A DNA stretch of 43,400 nt. It comes from Sphingobacteriaceae bacterium. GTDB lineage: Bacteria > Bacteroidota > Bacteroidia > B-17B0 > Aurantibacillaceae. Position 1 is the first letter of the stretch. Every line of letters starts with the position of its first letter. Below the pieces are notes generated by a model. It was not told the DNA's origin. It ran no database searches and saw only the letters and a program-made list of their open reading frames with translations. Of the stretch, positions 1 through 10,424 are shown in pieces. Made by a program: the position numbers and the translations under genes. The stretch spans positions 1 to 43,400 of the forward strand of contig JAHEYC010000022.1 of NCBI GenBank assembly GCA_023251775.1. Reading direction: 5' to 3'.

Positions 1-2
1 AA

Positions 3-884
3 ACAGGAGATATTGATTACAAACAAGATTTTTTTGGCAAAGCCGTTAACTTAACCGTCTCCGGACAATTAGAAGGAGAACTTGCAGCGATGGCCTTTGG
101 AGATATTTATACATTTGGTCCAACCTTTAGAGCAGAGAATTCAAATACAACTCGTCACTTAGCAGAATTTTGGATGATAGAACCTGAGATGGCTTTTTAT
201 GATCTCACTGATAATGCTAATCTGGCCGAAGAACTTTTGAAATATGTTATTGCTTATGCGATCGAAAAATGCGGCGATGATATTGAATTCTTATCGCAAC
301 GCTTATTGGAAGAAGAAAAACAAAAACCTCAACTCGAACGCAGTGAAATGAATTTGGTTGAGAAGTTGAAATTTTGTTTGGATAATACGTTTGAACGTGT
401 AACATATACAGAAGCAATTGCTATTTTACGAGAGTGTAATCACAACAAGAAAAAGAAATTCCAATATTTGATAAATGAGTGGGGCGTTGATCTTCAAAGC
501 GAGCACGAACGTTATTTGGTAGAAAAACATTTTAAGAAACCCGTGATCTTAACCGATTATCCCAAGAACATCAAAGCATTTTACATGCGTCAGAATGATG
601 ATGGAAAAACGGTAAGAGCTATGGACATCTTATTTCCCGGCATTGGCGAAATTGTTGGAGGATCTCAACGTGAAGAACGTTTAGACAAACTCGAAACGCG
701 CATGAAGGAAATGAATATGCCGGTGAAAGAATTAGATTGGTATTTAGATACACGAAGATTCGGTGCTTGTGAACACGCCGGATTTGGATTAGGATTTGAA
801 CGCTTAGTTCTATTTGTAACAGGCATGACGAACATTCGTGATGTTATCCCTTTCCCGCGCACGCCGAAGAATTGTGAGTTTTAA
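3..884 (+). CDS. asnS: Asparaginyl-tRNA synthetase, C-terminal part (5' end outside window)
   Basis: The frame is open from the window edge and reads [62 protein letters not shown]. Class II motifs [12 protein letters not shown] and the C-terminal [10 protein letters not shown] match AsnRS. Confidence 0.93.
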   Translation, partial: TGDIDYKQDFFGKAVNLTVSGQLEGELAAMAFGDIYTFGPTFRAENSNTTRHLAEFWMIEPEMAFYDLTDNANLAEELLKYVIAYAIEKCGDDIEFLSQRLLEEEKQKPQLERSEMNLVEKLKFCLDNTFERVTYTEAIAILRECNHNKKKKFQYLINEWGVDLQSEHERYLVEKHFKKPVILTDYPKNIKAFYMRQNDDGKTVRAMDILFPGIGEIVGGSQREERLDKLETRMKEMNMPVKELDWYLDTRRFGACEHAGFGLGFERLVLFVTGMTNIRDVIPFPRTPKNCEF

Positions 885-912
885 TTTACGCAGCTCCGCT
901 GCTTTAAAAAAA

Positions 913-1031
913 TAAGCCACGAATTACACGAATTTCACTAATCTAAATTTGTTAAACACAGTTTAGTGTAATGCACTTGTTTGGCACAAAATACGCTTAG
1001 ATTAGTGCAAATTAGTGTAATTCGTGGCTTA
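913..1031. repeat. Long imperfect inverted repeat between convergent genes
   Basis: Left arm 913-946 (taagccacgaattacacgaatttcactaatctaa) and right arm 997-1031 (ttagattagtgcaaattagtgtaattcgtggctta) are reverse complements except one substitution and one indel. Confidence 0.85.
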
Positions 1032-3191
1032 AAAACGGATACCGATAAGGCTAACGTCATCTACCTGTTCTAAATGTTTTTTCCATTCGTCGAATGCTGC
1101 ATTCAAAATATTCTTTTGATCTAAAAGCGCATTAGTGTGAATTGACAAAAGCAAATTACTTAGATTTTTCACTTTGAATTTTTTTCCGGCCTCTCCGCCA
1201 AATTGATCGGCGTATCCGTCAGAGAATAAATAGACCATCATTCCAGTTTCAACATCTACCTCATTTAAATTAAATTCTATCTCATCGCTTGCTTGTGATC
1301 CGCCGATAGAACGTTTATCGGGTTTTAGTTCTGTGAGAATTCCTTCCTTCACAATATAAACAGGACGATTTGCCGAAGCGATGAATATTTTCTTTTTATG
1401 TAAAAGAAGAATAGCTGCATCCATTCCATCATGCGATTGCACGCCGCCGGTTTGACGCAACGTACTTCGCACTTCTTTATGTAATTCGCTTAAGATCTTA
1501 TTTGGTTCTTTTGTTCCACGCTCAAGTATTATCTGTTTCAATAAATTACTTCCAACCATACTCATCAAAGCGCCCGGCACACCATGGCCTGTGCAATCTG
1601 CCAATATCGCATATTTAAGATCTCCATTCTTTTTAAATTGATAAAAATCACCGCTCACAATATCGCGTGGCTTGAAAAGAACAAAACTTTCTTTGAAAAT
1701 ATCTTTTATTTCCTGATCAGTTGGGAGTATCGACTTTTGAATTCGTTGTGCATAATTGATACTATCGGTGATATCCTTATTTTTTTCTTCAATTACTTTT
1801 TTCTGTTGGTTTATTTCTTTTGTTCGTTCTTCTACTTGCACCTCTAATACTTCATTTTGCTCGGCGAGCATTTTCTGTTTTTCTTTTTCTTGCTCGATGG
1901 TCTTAACGGACAACTCTTCCACTTCAACTAATTTTTCAGAAAGTGATTTATTTGTTTGCGAAAAATCCCATGCCAGGAATATCGACATTGAAAGTGGGAT
2001 ACTCAAAATAGTTAAGAGGAAAAGAATAACTAAAATTACACCTGCAAACTCATTGCTACCATATACCAATTTTCCATCACGTAAAAATATTTGAGCTAAC
2101 AAGAATGATACAAAGGAAATAAAAGATAGAAAACCTATAGTAATGATCCGAGCACCCTTCATTTTTTTTCGGTTTGCCATTATCATTATGCGCAATACCT
2201 CAAACAGTACAATAACAATTAATAAGGTCAGTAATACGGCTCCAATTGTGTATTCAGAGAATAAACAAATTGACGTTATAAGAGCCATTGCAGTTATAAA
2301 ATAGAATTGCTTTGGGATCTTTTGGTAGAAAAAGGAATAAAAAACACTTATTAACGAAATGAATAAAAATGGAAAAGAAAGATAAAAACTAAAAATGAAT
2401 CCTTTTTGTGTTTCCGGATTCGAGATCACATATTTAGTTATAAAGATACTGATGAAATAGTAACTCAATAAAAAACAAAAGATCGAAAAAACAAGATTAG
2501 ATTTTCTCTCTCTGTAGAACAAGAATAAAAGAAAGTGAATAAGACCGAATGATGCGAAAAGGAAAAAAAATCCGAGGCCTAAAATGGCGGTTTGAATGAA
2601 TGCGTTCTTCTCATTCCAATGGAATTCACCAACTGGTTCTATCTTTGAAGTAAATCCACCCCTTAAATTTCCTTGGTCGGCATACGTATGTTCATAGAGT
2701 GTATTCTCAAATTCAACTGCTATCACGTTCAATCCAAAAACCGGTGAAAAGTACACTGGCTCATTTTTCCCATCCGATCTTTCATCATCACCTCCACCAT
2801 ATTCTCCAATTTCTGAAATGAATTTTCCGTTGACATAAACTCTACACGAGCCGGCCATGTAAAATTGCTGAACGAAACATTTTCCCACTTGATCTGAATC
2901 AGCAAAAAATGTTGTTCTGAACCATCCTCTTCCTTTGAAGTTTGTTTTTTTAATGTCCTCCTCACTCAAAAAAGAATTAATGTGTACCCAATCCTTTTCT
3001 GATAAATTCTTACGAGAATTGGAACTGTCGCTCGTTGTAGTGAAAAGCCATAATTCATCTAATAGCGTATCGGAATGTATTACACTCTTGAGTTTAAATG
3101 AAAGCTTTGAAACAAACGTACTGTCGGCCAATAGATTTAAATTGCCAAAAAGAATTACCGCGATCAAGATCCTATGCAAACCCTTCATCAT
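1029..3191 (-). CDS. Membrane serine phosphatase: extracytoplasmic beta-sandwich-like domain, 7TM region, coiled coil, SpoIIE/PP2C domain
   Basis: 720-aa ORF with N-terminal hydrophobic signal, about 7 hydrophobic segments, and coiled coil EKEKQKMLAEQNEVLEVQVEERTKEINQQKKVIEEKNKDI. The C-terminus FVLFKPRDIVSGDFYQF...ADCTGHGVPGALMSMVG...LFSDGYADQFGG is typical of SpoIIE phosphatases. Confidence 0.85.
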   Translation of the reverse strand: MMKGLHRILIAVILFGNLNLLADSTFVSKLSFKLKSVIHSDTLLDELWLFTTTSDSSNSRKNLSEKDWVHINSFLSEEDIKKTNFKGRGWFRTTFFADSDQVGKCFVQQFYMAGSCRVYVNGKFISEIGEYGGGDDERSDGKNEPVYFSPVFGLNVIAVEFENTLYEHTYADQGNLRGGFTSKIEPVGEFHWNEKNAFIQTAILGLGFFFLFASFGLIHFLLFLFYRERKSNLVFSIFCFLLSYYFISIFITKYVISNPETQKGFIFSFYLSFPFLFISLISVFYSFFYQKIPKQFYFITAMALITSICLFSEYTIGAVLLTLLIVIVLFEVLRIMIMANRKKMKGARIITIGFLSFISFVSFLLAQIFLRDGKLVYGSNEFAGVILVILFLLTILSIPLSMSIFLAWDFSQTNKSLSEKLVEVEELSVKTIEQEKEKQKMLAEQNEVLEVQVEERTKEINQQKKVIEEKNKDITDSINYAQRIQKSILPTDQEIKDIFKESFVLFKPRDIVSGDFYQFKKNGDLKYAILADCTGHGVPGALMSMVGSNLLKQIILERGTKEPNKILSELHKEVRSTLRQTGGVQSHDGMDAAILLLHKKKIFIASANRPVYIVKEGILTELKPDKRSIGGSQASDEIEFNLNEVDVETGMMVYLFSDGYADQFGGEAGKKFKVKNLSNLLLSIHTNALLDQKNILNAAFDEWKKHLEQVDDVSLIGIRF

Positions 3192-3677
3192 CTATCAAAT
3201 GTAATGAAATTTAACGGAGATTATAGGAAGTTTGAACGATACTGATCATGCCAAAAAAATAAAAATTGCTTTATGAAATACACAGTTGATCTTAATTGCT
3301 CAGAAGATCCGAGAATGAATTTTATTTTATGTTATAAAGATCTGCTTATTTTATTTTGATATCACCATTGTGCAAATTCGCTTCAGCGATTAATTCCAAA
3401 ACGCAGAAAATTATTTTATTCATTCGTGATCTCTCACTTATTATGCTGTTCATATCAATGGATTTTTTGTCCAAAAGAGCCTTAAAATGAATCAGATAAA
3501 AGTAAAGAGAGACTTGTTAATATCTTATAGCCAAAAAAGACCATTCTTTCATCTCCATTTTTTTGAAGCAAGGCCGTGGAACACCTATAAACACAGGTAA
3601 AATCGAACTTTCTGAATTCTCATAATACGAAATTTTAGCGATACTAACAATGTTAATAAGGACCATTTTTTCAACAG

Positions 3678-3717
3678 AAGTGGGAAAAAGTGTCTCAAAG
3701 TGGTAAAAAGTGGTAAA
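3678..3717 (+). promoter_or_regulatory. Putative MraZ operator: four tandem 10-bp repeats
   Basis: aagtgggaaa / aagtgtctca / aagtggtaaa / aagtggtaaa at an exact 10-bp period, starting 78 bp upstream of the mraZ ATG. Resembles known MraZ boxes (direct GTGG/TGGG-type repeats). Confidence 0.8.
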
Positions 3718-3725
3718 ACTATATG

Positions 3726-3733
3726 TATTTTTG
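3726..3733 (+). promoter_or_regulatory. Putative Bacteroidota -7 promoter element of the dcw operon
   Basis: TATTTTTG matches the TAnnTTTG consensus, 22 bp upstream of the mraZ ATG. No clear -33 TTTG was found. Confidence 0.45.
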
Positions 3734-3755
3734 TTAAATCATTAGAAATCAAGGG

Positions 3756-4220
3756 ATGGCAAGCCTCATAGGAGAATACGACTGTAAAGTGGACGCAAAA
3801 GGGCGTTTCATGTTCCCTGTGGACCTTCGCAAGCAGATGGAAGGCCTTTTTGACAAGGGTTTTGTGATCAATCGCAACCTCCATCAAAAATGTTTAGTGC
3901 TTTATCCCATCAACGAATGGAATCGTTTGAACAACAAGCTCAGCAAGTTAAACCGGTTAATTAAAGCTAATGACGTTTTTGTTCGTCGCTTTACCGGCGG
4001 AGCAACAAATTCCGACGCCGATTCATCCGGAAGGTTGTTAATTCCGAGATCGCTTACCCAACACGCAGAAATTAAATCCGACATAAAAGTATTAGGCAGC
4101 AATAATGTGATCGAGATCTGGGATAAAACATTGTACGAAGAATTCCTGAATCAAGATGTGAACATTGAACAACTGGCGCAAGATGTTTTAGGTGGATTGA
4201 ATTTTAATGATGATGAGTGA
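3756..4220 (+). CDS. mraZ: Transcriptional regulator MraZ
   Basis: 154 aa. MASLIGEYDCKVDAKGRFMFP and the second copy SDADSSGRLLIPRSL are MraZ/AbrB-fold repeats. First gene of the dcw cluster. Confidence 0.95.
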   Translation: MASLIGEYDCKVDAKGRFMFPVDLRKQMEGLFDKGFVINRNLHQKCLVLYPINEWNRLNNKLSKLNRLIKANDVFVRRFTGGATNSDADSSGRLLIPRSLTQHAEIKSDIKVLGSNNVIEIWDKTLYEEFLNQDVNIEQLAQDVLGGLNFNDDE

Positions 4221-5124
4221 TAAGGCTTATCATATACCCGTTCTTTTAAATGAGTGTATTGAGAATTTGAATATTGAACCCGATGGTGTTTACGTGGACC
4301 TTACGTTTGGCGGGGGCGGACATTCAAAAGCAATTCTTAAAAAATTAAGTGCAAAAGGAAAACTGTTCGCGTTTGATCAAGATCCGGATGCACAAAAGAA
4401 TGCTTTAACGGATGAACGCTTTGTTTTGATACCGCAAAATTTTCGCTTCATGAAAAATTATTTGAAGCTGAATGGTGTGAAACAAGTTGACGGAATACTT
4501 GGGGATCTTGGAGTTTCTTCACACCAATTTGATTCGGCCGAGCGCGGTTTCTCTATACGATTTGATGCAGCATTAGATATGCGCATGAATCAAAAGAGTG
4601 ATCTCACGGCAAAAAAAATTGTGAATGAGTATTCGGAAGAAGAACTCACTTCAGTTTTTAAAGAGTATGGCGAGATAAGCAACGCAAAAAAAGTAGCATG
4701 GCTTATTTGCAAACACCGCGAGGAAAAAGAAATTGAAACAACCGAGGATCTGAAAGAAATTACGAAGAGTTGTCATTCAAAGCACGAAGAGAATAAATTC
4801 CTGGCCCCTTTATTTCAAGCCTTACGCATTGAAGTAAATCAGGAGATGGAAGCACTGAAAGAATGTTTGAACGATTGTTACACAGTTCTTAAACCCGGAG
4901 GAAGATTAGTGATCATTTCGTATCACAGTTTGGAAGATAGAATGGTGAAGAACTTAATTAAAAGCGGTAATACCGAAGGAATTATTGAAAGAGATGTGAT
5001 CTACGGATCAACAACAAAAGTATATAAGAACTTAACAACAAAACCAATTTTGCCAAGTGCAAGCGAACTTGAAAAGAATCCGCGAGCACGAAGCGCAAAA
5101 TTAAGAGTAGCAGAAAAAATATAA
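4207..5124 (+). CDS. rsmH: 16S rRNA (cytosine(1402)-N(4))-methyltransferase
   Basis: HIPVLLNECIENLNIEPDGVYVDLTFGGGGHSKAIL, DQDPDA, DLGVSSHQFDSAERGFSIRFDAALDMRMN, ISYHSLEDR. Typical RsmH/MraW. Confidence 0.96.
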   Translation: MMMSDKAYHIPVLLNECIENLNIEPDGVYVDLTFGGGGHSKAILKKLSAKGKLFAFDQDPDAQKNALTDERFVLIPQNFRFMKNYLKLNGVKQVDGILGDLGVSSHQFDSAERGFSIRFDAALDMRMNQKSDLTAKKIVNEYSEEELTSVFKEYGEISNAKKVAWLICKHREEKEIETTEDLKEITKSCHSKHEENKFLAPLFQALRIEVNQEMEALKECLNDCYTVLKPGGRLVIISYHSLEDRMVKNLIKSGNTEGIIERDVIYGSTTKVYKNLTTKPILPSASELEKNPRARSAKLRVAEKI

Positions 5125-5573
5125 TGGCCAACAAGCTAAGAGAAATAAAAAAACCGGAACCAGTTGAAGAAGTGGTTGAACAAACGCCTACTAAAAAGGC
5201 AAATGTAAAACCCGGACGCAAAGGTGTGCTTGCAAAAGCATTATCGGGTGTTTTTAGTGGCACTTTTTTAGCAAATGAAAAGAACTTTAAACATGTTCCT
5301 TTTATTTTGTTCGCGGCAGTTTTGGCTACGGCGTATATCGCTTATGGTTATTACGCTGATGATACCATTAGAGATGTGAATAAGATCACCAATAATTTAA
5401 AAGAATTAAAATCAGAATTCATTTATACAAAAAGTGAATTGATGTTTGCCAGCAAGCAAAGTGAAGTTGCTAAAGCTGCAGAACCTATAGGTTTAAAAGA
5501 ACCTATTACACCGCCTTTAAAAATTAAAGTAGACAGTACACAATTATATAAGAAACAGCAACAAAAGAATTGA
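5124..5573 (+). CDS. FtsL-like cell division protein
   Basis: 149 aa with a single central TM (FILFAAVLATAYIAYGYYA), positioned between rsmH and ftsI. Starts at TAATG overlapping the rsmH stop. Confidence 0.7.
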   Translation: MANKLREIKKPEPVEEVVEQTPTKKANVKPGRKGVLAKALSGVFSGTFLANEKNFKHVPFILFAAVLATAYIAYGYYADDTIRDVNKITNNLKELKSEFIYTKSELMFASKQSEVAKAAEPIGLKEPITPPLKIKVDSTQLYKKQQQKN

Positions 5574-7693
5574 AAGAGAAAAAAGATATACTATCGCGCA
5601 TTTATTTGGTTTACGTCCTGCTCTGTGTCTTCTCACTTTCAATTTTGTATCGGATAATAGTGATACAATTTGTTCAAGGCGATGAATGGAAAGCTAAGGC
5701 CGAAGCTTTTACCACAAAGGTTCACGAAATAGAAGCCGTTCGCGGTAATATTTTTGATGTGAACGGGGCCTTGCTGGCTACCTCCCTCCCCTACTACGAA
5801 ATTGGAATTGACATCAATGCGCCAAGCATCGACGACAAATTATTTCGCGAGAATAGAGATTCATTGGCATTTTGTCTGCATAATTTATTTAAAGATAAAA
5901 CTGAAACACAGTATTTACGCATTTTAAATAGCGCGCGTAAAACAAAAGACCGTTATGTTCTTTTACAACGCGGTGTTTCTTACAAAGACCTACAAACATT
6001 AAAAAGATTTCCGATCCTTCGCAAAGGAAGCAAAGGCGGTTTAGTTACACTTCAAACAAATAAACGCGAACGTCCGTTTAGATTATTAGCTGCTCGTACC
6101 ATTGGTTTAGCACGCGACGGAGTAAAACCTGTTGGCTTAGAAGGTGCGTTTGATACATCACTTACAGGAATAAGCGGTAGACGTTTAATGCAAAAAATTG
6201 CTGGCGATGTGTGGAGACCGATCAATGATGAGAATGAAGTAGAACCAAAAGACGGAAGTGATCTTTACACAACGATTGATATCAATATTCAAGATGTGGC
6301 CGAACATGCACTTTTAAAAGCCTTAGTAAAAAATAATGCATCGCATGGTTGCGCTGTATTAATGGAAGTAAGAACAGGAGCCATAAAAGCCATTGCAAAC
6401 TTAACTAAAGGTGGAAAAGATTCAACGGAATATTATGAATCTCTAAATTATGCCATCGCTTATCCAACTGAGCCAGGTTCAACTTTTAAATTGGCATCTT
6501 TCTTAGCACTCATCGAAGATTATAATATCAATTTAGATGAGATGGTAAATGTTGGAAGGGGAAAATGCAATTATTATGATATTACCGTAACTGACTCGCA
6601 TGAACCGGAAGCGGAAAAGATCTCTGCCCAACGTGTTTTTGAAACATCGTCGAATGTTGGAACAAGTAAACTTATCACAAAATATTATTCCAAAAATCCG
6701 CAACAGTTTGTCGACCGGCTTAACGCATTTGGATTAAACAAACCTTTAGGTCTTACCATTCCCGGCGAAGGAACTCCTTTGATCAAACAAACAAAAGATA
6801 AAGATTGGAGCGGCGTTACACTTCCACAAATGAGTTATGGTTACGAAAGTTTAATAACGCCATTACAAACCTTAACACTTTACAATGCCATTGCTAATAA
6901 TGGTAGAATGGTAAAACCGCATTTCGTGAAAGAAATTAAACGTAACGAGAACACCATCATGAAATTTGGAACTGAAGTGATGAACGAACGCGTTGTCAAA
7001 AAGAGTACGCTCGCTAAAGCAAAAACATTATTAGAAGGCGTTGTATTAAATGGCACAGGAAAAGGATTGAACATTACCGCATTTAAAGTTGGTGGTAAAA
7101 CAGGAACTGCGGCCATTGCAAAGAATGGTGTTTATGGAAAAGGTAATCAACGTTCGTATCAAGCGTCGTTTGTTGGCTATTTCCCTGCAGATAATCCTTT
7201 ATACACTTGCATCGTTATCATTAACTCACCAAGCAACGGTATTTATTACGGCGGTTTAGTGGCCGGTCCGGTATTTAAAGAAATAGCCGAAAAAGTTTAT
7301 TCTGGAAGTTTAGATTTCTTGTCGCCTATCAATGATCAAAACACTATTATTAATAACAGCCCGATGATCGGCATGGTTAAAGGCGATGAATTGAATAAGG
7401 TTGTAAAGCAATTGAATATCCCAAGCAAAAATATTCCGGCGACCTCAACTTATGTGGCGCGAAATTATAGCGACAGCACAAAATTAAATGTGGCCGAAAC
7501 AAAATTAGAGGACACGCTTAAAAAAGGATTCATTCCGAATTTAACAGGACTTTCGGCAAAAGATGCTTTGTTTTTATTAGAAAATAAAGGATTGAATGTG
7601 AAACTGCAAGGTTACGGTCTTGTAAAAAAACAAAGTATTTCGGTTGGACAAAAATACAATAAGGGCGATAAAATTATTTTGACACTGAGTTAA
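5570..7693 (+). CDS. ftsI: Penicillin-binding protein (FtsI/PBP3-type transpeptidase) with C-terminal PASTA-like domain
   Basis: N-terminal TM; transpeptidase motifs STFK, SSN, KTGT; C-terminal IPNLTGLSAKDALFLLENKGLNVKLQG...GDKIILTLS is PASTA-like. Apparent TTG start. Confidence 0.93.
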   Translation: MKEKKDILSRIYLVYVLLCVFSLSILYRIIVIQFVQGDEWKAKAEAFTTKVHEIEAVRGNIFDVNGALLATSLPYYEIGIDINAPSIDDKLFRENRDSLAFCLHNLFKDKTETQYLRILNSARKTKDRYVLLQRGVSYKDLQTLKRFPILRKGSKGGLVTLQTNKRERPFRLLAARTIGLARDGVKPVGLEGAFDTSLTGISGRRLMQKIAGDVWRPINDENEVEPKDGSDLYTTIDINIQDVAEHALLKALVKNNASHGCAVLMEVRTGAIKAIANLTKGGKDSTEYYESLNYAIAYPTEPGSTFKLASFLALIEDYNINLDEMVNVGRGKCNYYDITVTDSHEPEAEKISAQRVFETSSNVGTSKLITKYYSKNPQQFVDRLNAFGLNKPLGLTIPGEGTPLIKQTKDKDWSGVTLPQMSYGYESLITPLQTLTLYNAIANNGRMVKPHFVKEIKRNENTIMKFGTEVMNERVVKKSTLAKAKTLLEGVVLNGTGKGLNITAFKVGGKTGTAAIAKNGVYGKGNQRSYQASFVGYFPADNPLYTCIVIINSPSNGIYYGGLVAGPVFKEIAEKVYSGSLDFLSPINDQNTIINNSPMIGMVKGDELNKVVKQLNIPSKNIPATSTYVARNYSDSTKLNVAETKLEDTLKKGFIPNLTGLSAKDALFLLENKGLNVKLQGYGLVKKQSISVGQKYNKGDKIILTLS

Positions 7694-9156
7694 TGAAATT
7701 GCTGAGCGACATATTATATAAAGTACGATTGGAAGAGATCGTTGGCTCCACGCATTCTGCCATTTCATCGGTAACCTTTGATTCGCGTAAAATAAAAAAA
7801 GATTCGGTATTTGTTGCTATTAAAGGAGAAGCAAGTAATGGTCACGACTTTATTGCAAAAGCCATTGAGAATGGTGCAATTGCTATTATTTGCGAAGATC
7901 TTCCAAGCGAACGCAAAGCCGAAGTTACTTATGTGAAAGTAAAAAATTCGCATGAAGCTTTAGGATTTATTGCGTGTAATTATTACGATAATCCATCTAC
8001 AAAATTAAAATTGGTTGGAGTTACAGGTACAAATGGAAAAACAACTACTGTAACATTATTATTTAATTTATTTAAATCACTTGGATATTCTGCAGGACTA
8101 TTATCTACAGTTCAAAACAAAATAAATAATACCATCATTCCTGCAACGCATACAACGCCTGATGCATTAACGTTGAATGAATTATTGCATACCATGACCG
8201 AACAGGGCTGCGAGTATGCTTTTATGGAAGTTAGTTCTCATGCCATTGTTCAGCATCGTGTTACAGGAATTTCATTTGCAGGTGGCGTTTTCAGCAATAT
8301 CACACACGATCATTTAGATTATCACAAAACATTTGATGAATACATCAAAGCAAAAAAAGGCTTGTTCGATCAATTATCATCGGATGCATTTGCATTAACC
8401 AATGTTGATGATAAGAACGGCAAGGTAATGTTGCAAAACACAAAAGCGAGCAAACATTCTTACAGCTTAAAAACTGTTGCTGATTTTAAATGTAAGATCA
8501 TCGAAAATCATTTGAATGGATTATTACTCAATATCGACGGCAAAGAAGTTTGGGTAAAATTGATAGGTTCATTTAATGCTTACAATGTATTGGCTGTTTA
8601 TGCAACTGCAGTTCTTTTAAAACAAGATAAAACAAATGTCCTTACCGCTTTAAGTAATTTAAATTCGGTAGAAGGTCGTTTTCAATATTTTAAATCAAAA
8701 GGCGGCGTTATTGGTATCATTGATTACGCCCACACACCGGATGCATTAAAAAATGTTCTGGAAACCATAAAAGATATTCGCTCCGGCAACGAGCAAGTAA
8801 TAACCTTAGTAGGCTGCGGTGGAGATAGAGACACAACTAAACGTCCGATAATGGCCGGCATTGCTTGCGAATACAGCAACAAGATCATTTTAACTTCCGA
8901 TAATCCGCGCAGTGAAGACCCCGAAGAAATTTTGAACCAAATGCAAAAAGGTGTTTCGCCGGTTGATGCTAAAAAAACATTACGCATCTCTGATAGAAAA
9001 GAAGCCATACGAACTGCATGTACGCTTGCAAAAAGTGGAGATATTATTTTGATCGCGGGAAAAGGACATGAAAAATACCAAGAGATAAAAGGCGTGAAAC
9101 ACGATTTTGATGATTACAAATTATTTAAAGAAACTATAAGCGCCATAGAAGTATAA
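7693..9156 (+). CDS. murE: UDP-N-acetylmuramoyl-tripeptide ligase MurE
   Basis: [42 protein letters not shown], and DNPRSEDP (a meso-DAP-type signature). Confidence 0.95.
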   Translation: MKLLSDILYKVRLEEIVGSTHSAISSVTFDSRKIKKDSVFVAIKGEASNGHDFIAKAIENGAIAIICEDLPSERKAEVTYVKVKNSHEALGFIACNYYDNPSTKLKLVGVTGTNGKTTTVTLLFNLFKSLGYSAGLLSTVQNKINNTIIPATHTTPDALTLNELLHTMTEQGCEYAFMEVSSHAIVQHRVTGISFAGGVFSNITHDHLDYHKTFDEYIKAKKGLFDQLSSDAFALTNVDDKNGKVMLQNTKASKHSYSLKTVADFKCKIIENHLNGLLLNIDGKEVWVKLIGSFNAYNVLAVYATAVLLKQDKTNVLTALSNLNSVEGRFQYFKSKGGVIGIIDYAHTPDALKNVLETIKDIRSGNEQVITLVGCGGDRDTTKRPIMAGIACEYSNKIILTSDNPRSEDPEEILNQMQKGVSPVDAKKTLRISDRKEAIRTACTLAKSGDIILIAGKGHEKYQEIKGVKHDFDDYKLFKETISAIEV

Positions 9157-10424
9157 TGCTGTACTATTTATTTACATATTTAGATAAGAACTTCGATTTC
9201 CCCGGAGCAGGTGTATTTAATTATATTTCCTTCCGCGCAGCGTTTGCTTTGATCACCTCTTTGCTCATCACCTTGATATTTGGTAAACGTATCATCGAAT
9301 TCATTCGCAAAAAACAAATTGGCGAAACTATTCGCGAATTAGGATTGGAAGGACAAGCTAAAAAAAGTGGAACACCAACCATGGGAGGTTTGATCATCAT
9401 TGCAGGAATTTTGATTCCGACTTTACTATTCGCCAAAGTTTTAAATGTGTATATCATTCTCATGATCATCTCAACCATTTGGTTGGGCGCTCTTGGATTT
9501 TTGGATGATTACATTAAAGTATTTAAAAAGAACAAAGAAGGTTTACAAGGTAAATTTAAAATTATTGGACAAGTTGGAATTGGTTTGATCGTTGGATGTG
9601 TATTATATTTTCATCCGGACGTGGTGATCAAGGAGCGTATCTCAAAAGCTAAAACTGATATGATGAGCATTTCGGGTACCGGCGATAAAGAACAAAAAGT
9701 TATTGCTGCAAAATATGCTGAACAGCCAACAAAAACATTAAAGACCACCATTCCATTTATAAAAGGCAATGAGTTGGATTATTCTAAATTCATTTCATGG
9801 GCTTGCGATGATTGCGCTAAATACGGTTGGTTGATATTTATTCCAATGGTAATATTAGTTGTGACCGCCGTTTCAAATGGTGCAAACATTACAGATGGGA
9901 TCGACGGATTAGCTGCAGGATCAAGCGCCATTATTGGTGTTGTACTTGGGATTTTCGCTTACGTTTCGGGTAATACCGTTTTTGCCGATTACCTCAACAT
10001 TATGTACATCCCTCACTCTGCCGAGTTAGTGGTATTTATCGCGGCATTTATTGGCGCATGCGTTGGTTTCTTGTGGTATAACTCTTTCCCTGCGCAAGTA
10101 TTTATGGGCGATACAGGAAGTTTGGCCATCGGTGGAATTATTGCAGTATTCGCCATTTCCATTCGTAAAGAATTATTGGTGCCAATATTGTGCGGCGTAT
10201 TTGTGGTAGAAAGTTTAACTGTTATTCTTCAAGTATATTATTTCAAATTTCAAAAAAAGAAAAGAGGATTGGAATATGCACAAACACATCGTTTATTTAA
10301 AATGGCACCCTTGCATCATCATTATCAAAAGAAAGGTTTTCATGAAGCAAAAATTGTGATGCGCTTTTTTATTATTGGAATTGTACTGGCTGTATTCACG
10401 TTCGTAACACTCAAATTAAGATAA
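9156..10424 (+). CDS. mraY: Phospho-N-acetylmuramoyl-pentapeptide-transferase
   Basis: [45 protein letters not shown], and [23 protein letters not shown]. Confidence 0.97.
   Translation: MLYYLFTYLDKNFDFPGAGVFNYISFRAAFALITSLLITLIFGKRIIEFIRKKQIGETIRELGLEGQAKKSGTPTMGGLIIIAGILIPTLLFAKVLNVYIILMIISTIWLGALGFLDDYIKVFKKNKEGLQGKFKIIGQVGIGLIVGCVLYFHPDVVIKERISKAKTDMMSISGTGDKEQKVIAAKYAEQPTKTLKTTIPFIKGNELDYSKFISWACDDCAKYGWLIFIPMVILVVTAVSNGANITDGIDGLAAGSSAIIGVVLGIFAYVSGNTVFADYLNIMYIPHSAELVVFIAAFIGACVGFLWYNSFPAQVFMGDTGSLAIGGIIAVFAISIRKELLVPILCGVFVVESLTVILQVYYFKFQKKKRGLEYAQTHRLFKMAPLHHHYQKKGFHEAKIVMRFFIIGIVLAVFTFVTLKLR

Noticed and set aside
3585-3887. ORF of 100 aa on the minus strand overlapping the mraZ start
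   Set aside because: Crosses the mraZ promoter/operator and coding start; no domain. The mraZ reading is unambiguous.
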